64,000 nt of DNA from Proruminimicrobium sp964487915. Lineage in GTDB: Bacteria > Elusimicrobiota > Endomicrobiia > Endomicrobiales > Endomicrobiaceae. The stretch spans positions 1-64,000 of the forward strand of contig CAZASN010000003.1 in assembly GCA_964487915.1 (NCBI GenBank). The letters are read 5' to 3'. This document shows, in pieces, positions 6,669-15,229 of this stretch. The position numbers and the translations under genes are program-made. Under the pieces are notes generated by a model. It ran no database searches. It had not been told where the DNA came from and saw only the letters and a program-made list of their open reading frames with translations. Each line of letters opens with the position of its first letter. Within the stretch, counting starts at the first letter, position 1.

Positions 6669-7360
6669 TGAAACCACAAAGAGTTTTGCTTAAACTTTCC
6701 GGCGAAACATTATCAGGCGGTAAAAATGTTATTGATAATGCGAGTTTGCAAAATATAGCGGAAGAGTTAAAGGAACCTTTGTCGCATAAAATAAAATTCG
6801 GAATTGTAGTCGGAGCGGGCAATATATGGCGCGGAGCAGGCAAAGAAATTGAAAGAGTTTCGGCCGATAAAATGGGTATGCTGGCCACGACAATAAACGC
6901 AATTGCAATAACCGAAATTTTGAAATCGAATAATATAAAAACCGTAATGCTTTCGGCAGAAAATGTTACGGATTTTTATGAAACTGTTTCGGTTCAAAAA
7001 GCAAATGAATATTTGGATGACGGATATGTGGTTGTTTTCGGCGGAGGATTAGGGAAACCTTATTTTACGACCGATACCACTTCAGCCGTAAGAGCGTCTG
7101 AAATTAATGCCGATGTGATATTGAAAGCCACGCAGGTAGACGGAGTATATACGGCTGACCCCAAAAAAGATCCTGCGGCAAAAAAATATGACAAACTGTC
7201 GTATAAAGAAGCGATAGATAAAAAATTAAAAATAATGGATTTAAGCGCTTTTGAAATATGCATGAAAAATAAAATCGCCGTCTATGTTTTTGATTTTTAC
7301 AAAAAAGGCAATTTGCAGAAAATATTAAACGGACAAAATATCGGAACAATTGTTTCTTAG
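6668..7360 (+). CDS. pyrH: UMP kinase
   Basis: A 230-residue amino-acid-kinase-fold enzyme converting UMP to UDP. It shows LLKLSGETLSGG at residues 7-18, GIVVGAGNIWRG near 43-54 and the DGVYTADPKKDP motif near 158-169. It is hexameric and controlled by GTP/UTP in known relatives. The start ATG overlaps the tsf stop by one base, and frr follows after eight bases, the usual cluster. Confidence 0.96.
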   Translation: MKPQRVLLKLSGETLSGGKNVIDNASLQNIAEELKEPLSHKIKFGIVVGAGNIWRGAGKEIERVSADKMGMLATTINAIAITEILKSNNIKTVMLSAENVTDFYETVSVQKANEYLDDGYVVVFGGGLGKPYFTTDTTSAVRASEINADVILKATQVDGVYTADPKKDPAAKKYDKLSYKEAIDKKLKIMDLSAFEICMKNKIAVYVFDFYKKGNLQKILNGQNIGTIVS

Positions 7361-7368
7361 GGGGAAAA

Positions 7369-7929
7369 ATGTTACCAAAAGAACTTTTAGCAGCAGGCGA
7401 AGAAGCAATGAAAAAAACAATAGAAAAAGTAAAGCATGATTTTTCAAGTATCAGAACCGGCAGAGCCAATCCCGCCGTATTAGATACTCTTAAAATTGAA
7501 AGTTACGGTTCTCTGATGCCGTTAAACCAGCTTGCCGGAGTAAGCGTGCCGGATGCAAGAACTCTTGAAATAAGACCCTGGGATATATCCCAATTAAACG
7601 CTATAGAAAAAGCCATACAAAAATCGGATTTGGGATTAACGCCCGTAAACGACGGCAAAATCATAAGGATATCCATACCGCCTTTGACGGAAGACAGAAG
7701 AAAAGAAATTATCAAAACAATAAATAAAATGTCGGAAGATTATAAAGTCGCAGTAAGAAACGAAAGAAGACATATTGTAGACGGCATAAAAAAATCGGAA
7801 AAAGAAAAATTAATTACCGAAGATGAAAGAAAAAAATATGAAACGGATTCTCAGAAACTTACCGATTCATACATTAAAAAAATTGAAGACCTCGTTCTTT
7901 TAAAAGAACAGGATTTAATGAAAATATAA
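7369..7929 (+). CDS. frr: Ribosome recycling factor
   Basis: A 186-residue protein with the expected SIRTGRANPAVLDTLKIESYG (short form: RTGRANPA near residues 27-34), LEIRPWDISQLNAIEKAI and the DRRKE-K-AVRNERR segment. Together with EF-G it splits post-termination ribosomes. Length is standard. GGGG site in front of the ATG. Followed after 17 bases by the small ferredoxin gene. Confidence 0.97.
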   Translation: MLPKELLAAGEEAMKKTIEKVKHDFSSIRTGRANPAVLDTLKIESYGSLMPLNQLAGVSVPDARTLEIRPWDISQLNAIEKAIQKSDLGLTPVNDGKIIRISIPPLTEDRRKEIIKTINKMSEDYKVAVRNERRHIVDGIKKSEKEKLITEDERKKYETDSQKLTDSYIKKIEDLVLLKEQDLMKI

Positions 7930-7946
7930 ACGGGAGGGTTTGTAAA

Positions 7947-8120
7947 ATGGCATATGTAATTAATAAAGAAGTCTGCGTAGGATGCGGAGCATGCGAATCT
8001 ACATGTCCTGCAAGCGCAATAAGTGCGACTGACGACAATAAATACGTTATCGGCGATGCATGTGTTGATTGCGGAGCATGCGAATCTGCATGTCCTGTTT
8101 CAGCAATATCCCAAAAGTAG
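7947..8120 (+). CDS. 2[4Fe-4S] ferredoxin, clostridial type
   Basis: A 57-residue protein made of two near-identical halves. Cysteines at 10, 13, 16, 20 and at 39, 42, 45, 49 form two CxxCxxCxxxCP motifs (CVGCGACESTCP and CVDCGACESACP), each able to hold a 4Fe-4S cluster. Such proteins are low-potential electron carriers. It has a strong GGGAGGG site and lies between frr and uppS, six bases from uppS. This is unusual for the frr-uppS-cdsA cluster and puts it in the same run as dxr and ispG; IspG is a 4Fe-4S enzyme that needs an external reductant, so it may be its donor (inference). Confidence 0.93.
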   Translation: MAYVINKEVCVGCGACESTCPASAISATDDNKYVIGDACVDCGACESACPVSAISQK

Positions 8121-8126
8121 AGTAAA

Positions 8127-8834
8127 GTGTCTTTAAAGGAAAAAATTGATTTTTCAAATTTGCCGGCACACGTTGCCATCATTATGGACGGCAACGGAAG
8201 ATGGGCAAAGAAAAAACTTTTACCGAGAAATTTAGGACATACAAACGGGGTCAAAACAGCAAAAAATATTGTTGAACTTGCAAGGTCAATTAATATTAAA
8301 GTTTTGACCCTGTATGCTTTTTCAACGGAAAATTGGAAAAGGCCCGAAGAAGAAATATCAGGGCTTATGTGGCTTTTAAAAAAATATCTTAAAAGTGAAC
8401 TTGCGACGATGCAAAAAAACAATATATCGTTCAGGGTTATAGGAGATATTTCAAAGTTTCCCGAAGATATAATAACGGAAATTAAAAACGTATGCGAAAA
8501 AACAAAAAATAACGACGCAATGATTTTTAATTTCGCTTTAAATTACGGATCCAGACAGGAAATATTAAGAGCGTTTAAAAACATAATAGATAAAAAAATA
8601 GATACTCCGAGCGAACAAGATATCTCGGACAATTTATATACCGCCGGCCAGCCTGATCCGGATTTACTTATAAGAACTTCCGGTGAAATGAGAATTTCAA
8701 ATTTTCTTTTATGGCAGATAGCTTACAGTGAAATTTACATAACCGACGTTTTATGGCCTGATTTTTCGGATGAAGAGTTTTACAAGGCAATTATAGCATA
8801 CCAGCAGAGAGAAAGAAGATTCGGCGGAATTTAA
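8127..8834 (+). CDS. uppS: Undecaprenyl diphosphate synthase (cis-prenyltransferase)
   Basis: A 235-residue enzyme that adds isopentenyl units to farnesyl diphosphate to make the lipid carrier for peptidoglycan. The catalytic motif IIMDGNGRWA has Asp21; LTLYAFSTENWKRP and the C-terminal DLLIRTSGEMRISNFLLWQ are classic. The start is a GTG at 8127; the first conserved residues follow after about 12 amino acids, so no later start is needed. The ribosome binding site is weak (AGAG). Followed by cdsA after 12 bases. Confidence 0.96.
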   Translation: MSLKEKIDFSNLPAHVAIIMDGNGRWAKKKLLPRNLGHTNGVKTAKNIVELARSINIKVLTLYAFSTENWKRPEEEISGLMWLLKKYLKSELATMQKNNISFRVIGDISKFPEDIITEIKNVCEKTKNNDAMIFNFALNYGSRQEILRAFKNIIDKKIDTPSEQDISDNLYTAGQPDPDLLIRTSGEMRISNFLLWQIAYSEIYITDVLWPDFSDEEFYKAIIAYQQRERRFGGI

Positions 8835-8846
8835 GAGGGTTAAAAA

Positions 8847-9635
8847 ATGTTATTGCAAAGAATTTTAGTGGCAATTGTCGGAATCCCGTTAATGTTGTGG
8901 TGTATTTATATAGGCGGAATCCCGTTTTTTTTAATGTTTTTTGCAATAATATTTTTTTCAATAATTGAATTTTACGGAATATGTAAAAAATACAATCCTA
9001 TGTCTTTTACCGGAACGGTAATAGGCTCTGTTTTTTTCGTCTCTCTTTATCTTAATTACAACGTGCAGTTGGTATTGATATCGTCTTTTTTCGTAATTTT
9101 TTTATTTCAAATGCTCGGAAACAGAATAAATAACGCAAGTTCCGAAATAGCGGTTACGTCTTTCGGAGCATTTTTTATTCCTTGGACGCTGTATCATATG
9201 ATTTTAATAAGAGATATTCCGTCTTTCGGCACGCAGTATATAATATTTTTATTTATAAACGTATGGCTGTTGGATACGGCAGCGATGTTTGCCGGTAAAA
9301 AATTCGGCAAACATAAATTAGCTCCGAATATAAGCCCTAAAAAAACTCTTGAGGGCGCTCTTGCCGGAATATTGACTGCTTTGCCTGTTTCCGTTTTATG
9401 CAGAGAAATTTTCATGAAAAATATAATTACGCTAAATGAAGCGGTAATTTTTGCTTTAATAATATCAGTAATCGCGCAATTTTCGGATTTGGCCGAATCA
9501 TTGTTTAAACGCGACTGCAATATAAAAGATTCCGGCAATATATTGCCCGGACACGGAGGAATGCTTGACAGATTTGATTCTTATCTGTTCTGCGCTCCTT
9601 TATTTTATTACGCGATAACAATTTTAAAAGGTTAA
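8847..9635 (+). CDS. cdsA: Phosphatidate cytidylyltransferase
   Basis: A 262-residue integral membrane enzyme that makes CDP-diacylglycerol from phosphatidate and CTP. About eight hydrophobic segments are visible. The family signature near the C-terminus is complete: SLFKRDCNIKDSGNILPGHG followed by GMLDRFDS. It sits between uppS and dxr as in very many bacteria; the stop is one base before the dxr ATG. Confidence 0.95.
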   Translation: MLLQRILVAIVGIPLMLWCIYIGGIPFFLMFFAIIFFSIIEFYGICKKYNPMSFTGTVIGSVFFVSLYLNYNVQLVLISSFFVIFLFQMLGNRINNASSEIAVTSFGAFFIPWTLYHMILIRDIPSFGTQYIIFLFINVWLLDTAAMFAGKKFGKHKLAPNISPKKTLEGALAGILTALPVSVLCREIFMKNIITLNEAVIFALIISVIAQFSDLAESLFKRDCNIKDSGNILPGHGGMLDRFDSYLFCAPLFYYAITILKG

Positions 9636-9636
9636 T

Positions 9637-10800
9637 ATGAAAAAAATAGCGGTATTAGGGTCATCGGGCTCAATAGGAATACAAACCTTAGATTTCATAA
9701 GAAAAACAAAAAATGAATTCAAAGTGTGCGGATTATCCGTAAATTCCAATATTGAACTTTTAAAACGACAAATAAAGGAATTTAATCCGTCGTCAGTGGC
9801 AACCGGAACTAGGGAAGACGCAGAAGTTCTTAAGCAATGGTGTAAAAAAAACAACATCAATACAAAAGTTTATTGCGGAATAGAAGGATTGAATAAAATA
9901 GCGACTCTTAAAGAAACGGATTTAGTGTTATTTTCAGTTGTCGGCGCCATAGGTCTTGAACCTCTTTTAAAAGCCATAGAAGCACGCAAAAATATAGCAA
10001 TAGCGAATAAAGAATCTCTCGTAATGTCAGGTTCCGTTATAATGCAAATCGCTAAAGAAAAAAACGTAAAAATTCTTCCTGTTGACAGCGAGCATTCGGC
10101 TGTTTTCCAGTGTATCGGAGAGGAAAAAAAAGAATTCGTAAAAAAAATAATTTTAACCGCGTCAGGCGGTCCTTTTTATAAATCAAACAAGAAACTTTCA
10201 AATATAACCGTTGAGGACGCTTTGAAGCATCCTACATGGAAAATGGGGAAAAAAATAACCATAGATTCGGCTACTTTAATGAACAAAGGTCTGGAAGCGA
10301 TAGAAGCTTCCGTTTTATTCGGCATTCCGATAGAAAAAATTGAAATAGTCATACATCCTCAGTCAATAGTTCATTCAATGGTTGAATTTAACGACGGATC
10401 GGTTATAGCGCAATTGTCAAACCCAGATATGACTCTTCCGATCCAATATGCGTTATCTTATCCGGAAAGAAAAAAATGTTTCATAAAGCCTCTTAATCTT
10501 GCGGAAGCGGGAAAACTTGAATTCTACAAGCCTGATTTTAAAAAATTTGAATGTTTAAAAATAGCATACGACTGCGCACAAGCGGGCTGGACTATGCCTG
10601 CGGTTATGAATGCCGCAAACGAAATAGCCGTGAAATATTTTCTTGACGGGAAAATTTCGTTTGACTCTATACCGAAAATAGTCAAAACCATAACTTCAAA
10701 ACACAAGGTAATAAAAACTAAAGACATAAACAAATATATCAAAATTGACAAAGAGGCAAGGCTTCAAACCGTCAATTTAATAGAGGAGCGTTACATTTAA
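9637..10800 (+). CDS. dxr: 1-deoxy-D-xylulose 5-phosphate reductoisomerase
   Basis: A 387-residue NADPH enzyme, second step of the MEP isoprenoid route. The nucleotide loop GSSGSIGIQTLDFI starts at residue 8; the metal and substrate region shows PVDSEHSAVFQ near 149-159 and KKIILTASGGPF near 170-181; ATWKMGKKITIDSATLMNKG-like residues follow. Length is standard. Its stop overlaps the rseP start by one base. Together with ispG downstream it shows that the cell makes isoprenoids by the MEP route. Confidence 0.96.
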   Translation: MKKIAVLGSSGSIGIQTLDFIRKTKNEFKVCGLSVNSNIELLKRQIKEFNPSSVATGTREDAEVLKQWCKKNNINTKVYCGIEGLNKIATLKETDLVLFSVVGAIGLEPLLKAIEARKNIAIANKESLVMSGSVIMQIAKEKNVKILPVDSEHSAVFQCIGEEKKEFVKKIILTASGGPFYKSNKKLSNITVEDALKHPTWKMGKKITIDSATLMNKGLEAIEASVLFGIPIEKIEIVIHPQSIVHSMVEFNDGSVIAQLSNPDMTLPIQYALSYPERKKCFIKPLNLAEAGKLEFYKPDFKKFECLKIAYDCAQAGWTMPAVMNAANEIAVKYFLDGKISFDSIPKIVKTITSKHKVIKTKDINKYIKIDKEARLQTVNLIEERYI

Positions 10801-11891
10801 TGGAAATAGTGAAACTTTTTTCAGGTTCATATTCCGTATTTTTACAAATACTCGGAGTTGTTTTCGGATTGGGCGTTTTAATTTTTGTACACGAATTAGG
10901 GCATTTCGTAATGGCGAAATTATATAAAGTACGTGTTTTAAAATTCGCTTTCGGTTTCGGTCCGGAATTGTTTGGTTTTACAAAGGGAGAAACTAGATAC
11001 GCCGTATGTACATTTCCTCTCGGCGGCATGGTTGAAATGGCCGGAGAATATTCAAATGAACAAGGCAAAATAGAACCTAAAGAAGGAGATTATCTCTATT
11101 GCAAGTGGTATAAAAGAATAATGATCGCCGTTATGGGTCCTCTTATGAATTACATTTTAGCTATATTTTTATTTTGGGCGCTTTTTACGGCTTGGGGAAT
11201 AACGGTTATATCGGAAGAATCTTTTATAGGAAAACTTGCTCCGGAAATGGCAGCCCAGAAAGCAGGCATGCGGGAAGGGGATAAGATTATTTCAATAGAC
11301 AACGTTGAAATAAAGGCATGGGATGACATATTGGACAATATGCAGGATAAAGCCGACAAACAGGTTAATATTTCTGTTTTAAGAAATAATGAAAAAATAG
11401 ATTTTACTTTTGTCGCAGATAAAAATCCTATAACGGATGTCGGGATGCTTGGTATACAGCCGAAAGTAACGATGGAAAAAACGTCTTTTCTAAGGGCTGC
11501 GTATTTAAGCGCCCAGATGGTATGGATTCAAACGGCAGTTACTGTTTTATATTTATGGGATAAACTTGTAACTTGGGAAAAACCCGAACTGGCCGGTCCT
11601 GTAGGCGTAATACAAATTATGGCAAAATCAGCCGATGCCGGATTATCAAGTTATATAAGACTGATAGCGATTATTTCAGTCGCGCTCGGTTTATTTAATT
11701 TATTCCCGATTCCTCTTGTTGACGGCGGAATGATCGTATTATTTATCGTTGAAGGAATTATACGCAAACGAATAAGCATGAAAGTCATACAAATATACAA
11801 CACTATAGGAGTAGGAATAATTCTTTTAATTTTGATTTTTGCCACTTACAGCGATTTAATAAGACTGGGAATAGGGAAATTGTTTCATTAA
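10800..11891 (+). CDS. rseP: Site-2 intramembrane metalloprotease RseP
   Basis: A 363-residue membrane protease. The zinc motif HELGH is at residues 31-35 in the first membrane segment, a PDZ domain covers about 120-205 (GDKIISIDNVEIKAWDD), and the third zinc ligand lies in NLFPIPLVDGG near 297-307. In known bacteria it cuts anti-sigma factors and leftover signal peptides. One PDZ domain rather than the two of E. coli. Last gene of the rpsB-to-rseP run: a gap of 102 bases and a new promoter follow. Confidence 0.94.
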   Translation: MEIVKLFSGSYSVFLQILGVVFGLGVLIFVHELGHFVMAKLYKVRVLKFAFGFGPELFGFTKGETRYAVCTFPLGGMVEMAGEYSNEQGKIEPKEGDYLYCKWYKRIMIAVMGPLMNYILAIFLFWALFTAWGITVISEESFIGKLAPEMAAQKAGMREGDKIISIDNVEIKAWDDILDNMQDKADKQVNISVLRNNEKIDFTFVADKNPITDVGMLGIQPKVTMEKTSFLRAAYLSAQMVWIQTAVTVLYLWDKLVTWEKPELAGPVGVIQIMAKSADAGLSSYIRLIAIISVALGLFNLFPIPLVDGGMIVLFIVEGIIRKRISMKVIQIYNTIGVGIILLILIFATYSDLIRLGIGKLFH

Positions 11892-11984
11892 TAAAAAAAT
11901 TGTAAAATAATACTGTTATAAAAAAATACAAAACTATAGCCGTTGAATAACACTTATTTTTATTTTTTTAGTATGTAGTATAGA

Positions 11985-11990
11985 TATAAT
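11985..11990 (+). promoter_or_regulatory. Probable -10 box of ispG, at the start codon
   Basis: A perfect TATAAT lies 3 bases before the ATG at 11994 and 9 bases before the in-frame ATG at 12000. Transcription would start near 11997-12000. The -35 region is only T-rich and there is no Shine-Dalgarno sequence before either ATG. This suggests a leaderless transcript starting at the second ATG. Confidence 0.45.
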
Positions 11991-11993
11991 ATC

Positions 11994-13073
11994 ATGAAAA
12001 TGGTCACTAGAGAGCAAACAAAAGTTATAAACATAGGCGGAGTCAAAATCGGAGGCAAAAATCCGATAAGAGTCCAGTCTATGACCAATACCGACACAAG
12101 AGACTGGAAAACAACCGTCAAGCAAATAAAAGAGCTTGAAGAATACGGCTGTGAAATAGTGCGTATTGCTGTGCCTGATATGGAATCTGCACTAAATATC
12201 AAAAACATTAAAAAGAATATTTCAATTCCTCTTGTAGCAGATATTCATTTTGACCATAGGATAGCGATAGAATCCATAAAGCAAGGCATTGACAAATTAA
12301 GAATAAATCCCGGAAACATAGGTTCAAGAGAAAAAGTTGTGGAACTTGTAAAAGAAGCAAAAAAAGCAAAAATCCCTATAAGAATAGGAGTAAATGCCGG
12401 TTCTTTAAAAGATGTCCACAATTTTAATAATCCGTGTGACAGAGCCAAAGCTCTTGTAAAAGGAGCGATGGAACACGTTAAAATACTTGAAGAATGTGAT
12501 TTTAACGATATTGTTGTATCATTAAAAGCTTCTGATGTTATTACAACAATTGAAGCTCATAAAATATTTGCGCAAAAAAGAAATTATCCTCTTCATCTGG
12601 GAATTACGGAATCAGGCTCACTATTACGGGGAACGATAAAATCTTCTTCCGGACTTGCAATAATGCTTTATCTTGGACTTGGTAACACCTTACGCGTTTC
12701 TCTTACAACAAATCCGATTGAACAAGTAAAAGTTGCCTATCAAATACTACAGTCTCTTCATATAAGATCTACCGGCATTGAAGTGGTTTCATGCCCTACA
12801 TGCGCAAGATGCAAAGTAGATTTAATCAATATAGTAAATCAATTGGAAGATGAACTTGCAAAAATAAAAAAAACAAATAAAAAAGAAATAAAAATAGCTG
12901 TGATGGGATGCATCGTAAACGGTCCCGGTGAAGCTAAAGACGCGAATTTTGGAATTGCAGGTGGAGTCGGCGAAGGATTACTTTTTCAAAAAGGTCAAAT
13001 TATAAAGAAAATTCCTCAGAAATTATGGGTTAAAGAACTTATGTCTTTAATAAAGAATAGTATTTCTCAATAA
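11994..13073 (+). CDS. ispG: 4-hydroxy-3-methylbut-2-en-1-yl diphosphate synthase
   Basis: A 359-residue iron-sulfur enzyme of the MEP pathway that turns MEcPP into HMBPP using two electrons from flavodoxin or ferredoxin. The cluster cysteines are in CPTCARCKVD (about residues 264-273) and GCIVNGPGEAKDANFGIAGG (about 303-322). It is the short bacterial form without the plant-type insert. The first ATG is at 11994, but an in-frame ATG at 12000 fits the -10 box better; the two differ by two residues. A ferredoxin gene lies 3.9 kb upstream in the same orientation. Confidence 0.95.
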   Translation: MKMVTREQTKVINIGGVKIGGKNPIRVQSMTNTDTRDWKTTVKQIKELEEYGCEIVRIAVPDMESALNIKNIKKNISIPLVADIHFDHRIAIESIKQGIDKLRINPGNIGSREKVVELVKEAKKAKIPIRIGVNAGSLKDVHNFNNPCDRAKALVKGAMEHVKILEECDFNDIVVSLKASDVITTIEAHKIFAQKRNYPLHLGITESGSLLRGTIKSSSGLAIMLYLGLGNTLRVSLTTNPIEQVKVAYQILQSLHIRSTGIEVVSCPTCARCKVDLINIVNQLEDELAKIKKTNKKEIKIAVMGCIVNGPGEAKDANFGIAGGVGEGLLFQKGQIIKKIPQKLWVKELMSLIKNSISQ

Positions 13074-13085
13074 AGGGGCTGTAAA

Positions 13086-13550
13086 ATGGCGGAAATTTAT
13101 TTAACAAGAGAAGGCAGAAATAAACTTATAGAAGAACTTGAAAGGCTACAAAAAAGAAAACCTCAGATACAGGATGAAATCGCAAGAGCAAGAGAACACG
13201 GCGATTTAAGAGAAAATGCCGAATATCATGCGGCAAAAGAATCTTTGACTAATTTAATGCAGAGAATTGCCGAAATAGATTCAAAATTATCAAGAGCCAA
13301 AATAATTGAAGAACAAAATATAGATCCGGATAAAATTTTTATAGGGGTTACGGTTACTATTAAAGATGAAGACGGCGACGAATATGAGTACTCAATTGTG
13401 GATGAAGAAGAAGCAAATCCCTTGGAAATGAAAATATCAATAGGCTCGCCTCTTGCCCAGGGATTGCTCGGACACAAAGCCGGCGAAACAGTAGCCGTTA
13501 ATTTACCTGCCGGAATAACTAAATTTACAATTTTAAAAATAACAAGGTAG
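13086..13550 (+). CDS. greA: Transcript cleavage factor GreA
   Basis: A 154-residue protein with an N-terminal antiparallel coiled coil (residues 1-75, with the tip motif GDLRENAEYHAAKE near 39-52 carrying the acidic residues that reach into the polymerase) and a C-terminal FKBP-like domain. It rescues backtracked RNA polymerase. Length is standard. GGGGC site, 12 bases after ispG, so probably co-transcribed with it. Confidence 0.96.
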   Translation: MAEIYLTREGRNKLIEELERLQKRKPQIQDEIARAREHGDLRENAEYHAAKESLTNLMQRIAEIDSKLSRAKIIEEQNIDPDKIFIGVTVTIKDEDGDEYEYSIVDEEEANPLEMKISIGSPLAQGLLGHKAGETVAVNLPAGITKFTILKITR

Positions 13551-13574
13551 ATTGATATTCTAATGAAATAAAGA

Positions 13575-15104
13575 ATGAAAATATTTGATTTCTTTCTTAA
13601 AATAACAAATAAACAAGCTATTATTGTAATTATACTGATAGCTTGTTTTCATTTTATAAATACTTTAATCGTTTTAAAAACCAATAATTTTTATTCTTCC
13701 ATTGATGAATCTGTCGTCGGCATTGTTGATATGTCAACTTCATTTGTGCATGAATATAAGCTGATAAATATTATAAACGAAAGAAATATATCCGACTTAA
13801 TGGAAACTCTTATTTTTTACTGGAAACCTCCGACATTTTTCGTACTGGCTGTTCCTTTTTTATACTGTATATCGGATATAGCCGTTTTTATAGGCGTATT
13901 TAATTTTTTTTTATCTATTATAACGCTGCTGTCAGTTTACGGGATAGTATCAAAAATAATTTCAAAACAGGCCGGACTATTTGCAGGTTTTATTCTAAGT
14001 TTTCTGCCGTTATTTTTTATAATACACCGTACATTTTTTATTGAAACGCTTTTGGCTTCCGCTTTCGCGTTATCAATATATCTGATATTGCCCTCGCAAA
14101 CAAACGGTAAATTCCCAAATTTGAAAATTATTTTTGCTCTTACTTTAGGTTTGTTGACAAAAGAACAATTTTTTCTTTATTTGCCTTTTATTATAATGTT
14201 TGCTTTTTATAAAAGCCCGGTTAATAATACAAAAAAAATTATAAATATAACATTATCCTTTGGATTGTCATTAATTACTGCATATATCCTTTGGTATTAT
14301 TATCTGCCTGATAACATATTTTATCATTTAATAAAATACGCTAATGACAACATTCAAGCTGATCACTTATTTTATTTAAAAGATTTTTATTATTTCAGTA
14401 TTTCGCCTTTTATCGTGATTTCTTTTATCTTTGCGTCCGTATATTTTATTTTTAAAAAAAAATATCTGCTTTTTATTTTAACGCCGTTATTAATACTTTT
14501 TATTTTTTCGCTTTCGGGAAACAAAGTTACAAGACACGTATATCCGGTAATAATATTCATCCCGATTTTAATAACTTTTTTTATATATGAAATTAAAAAT
14601 ACCGTTCTAAGAAATGCATTTGTTTTAATATTCGTAATTTTTATGGTTTTACAATTTTTTCTTATAAATTATTCAGAAAATGCTTATTACAGAGAAAAAA
14701 ATTTTAACGGTTATAATCAATTTAAAGGATTGGCATATGCTTTTGCCATACCTAAAGCTGAATCATATAAAATGCAGTACCTTATGTTTAAAAGATTACT
14801 GGGAGATTCTTTTATTAGAGACACTGTTTTTATCAATGTTTTTCCGCCGCTTGTATATAATTTTTTAATTTTACAAAAAGAAAGAACCGATATTTTACTT
14901 AATATTATAACTTATGACGGCATACCATATTTAAAAAATGATATAAATTTATACAATAACATTGTGATAAGTGACTATAATACAGCCGTATTTGAAAATT
15001 TTGACGGTTTTTTGAAAAAAAACGCTAATTTCAAAAAAACTAAAGAAATAAAAATATATAATCATAATAATGCCAAAGTTTGGCTGTATCAAAATCAATA
15101 TTAA
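13575..15104 (+). CDS. Polytopic GT-C-type glycosyltransferase (PMT/ArnT-like), putative
   Basis: A 509-residue membrane protein with about ten to twelve hydrophobic segments and a short soluble C-terminal part after residue 400. The first extracytoplasmic loop holds the acidic pair SIDESVVG near residues 41-48, followed by YWKPPTFFVLAVPFLY near 79-94; this layout is that of lipid-phosphate-sugar-using GT-C enzymes such as ArnT and the PMT family. Another hint is the TKEQ-FFLYLPF region. Acceptor and donor are unknown. It starts 25 bases after greA with a poor ribosome binding site and has the T-rich codon use common to the other membrane genes here. Confidence 0.6.
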   Translation: MKIFDFFLKITNKQAIIVIILIACFHFINTLIVLKTNNFYSSIDESVVGIVDMSTSFVHEYKLINIINERNISDLMETLIFYWKPPTFFVLAVPFLYCISDIAVFIGVFNFFLSIITLLSVYGIVSKIISKQAGLFAGFILSFLPLFFIIHRTFFIETLLASAFALSIYLILPSQTNGKFPNLKIIFALTLGLLTKEQFFLYLPFIIMFAFYKSPVNNTKKIINITLSFGLSLITAYILWYYYLPDNIFYHLIKYANDNIQADHLFYLKDFYYFSISPFIVISFIFASVYFIFKKKYLLFILTPLLILFIFSLSGNKVTRHVYPVIIFIPILITFFIYEIKNTVLRNAFVLIFVIFMVLQFFLINYSENAYYREKNFNGYNQFKGLAYAFAIPKAESYKMQYLMFKRLLGDSFIRDTVFINVFPPLVYNFLILQKERTDILLNIITYDGIPYLKNDINLYNNIVISDYNTAVFENFDGFLKKNANFKKTKEIKIYNHNNAKVWLYQNQY

Positions 15105-15129
15105 ATTAAAAAAAACTATGTTTTTTATA

Positions 15130-15158
15130 TTGACAATACCGTTATATAATAGTAAAAT
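15130..15158 (+). promoter_or_regulatory. Promoter of the tig-clpP-clpX-lon unit
   Basis: A perfect TTGACA (15130-15135), 17-base spacer and TAAAAT (15153-15158). This is the best consensus promoter in the window. No CIRCE element is seen near it. Leader of about 65 bases to the tig ATG. Confidence 0.8.
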
Positions 15159-15229
15159 AAAAAAGTTATTTAAAATCTGTAAATCCAACGATAAAAAAAT
15201 AATATAATTTTAATATAAGAGGGGATAAA

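Noticed and set aside
7947..8120. Frame for a minus-strand protein over the ferredoxin (part of 7874-8422)
   Set aside because: The plus-strand frame has eight correctly spaced cysteines and a strong ribosome binding site; the opposite frame is its shadow.
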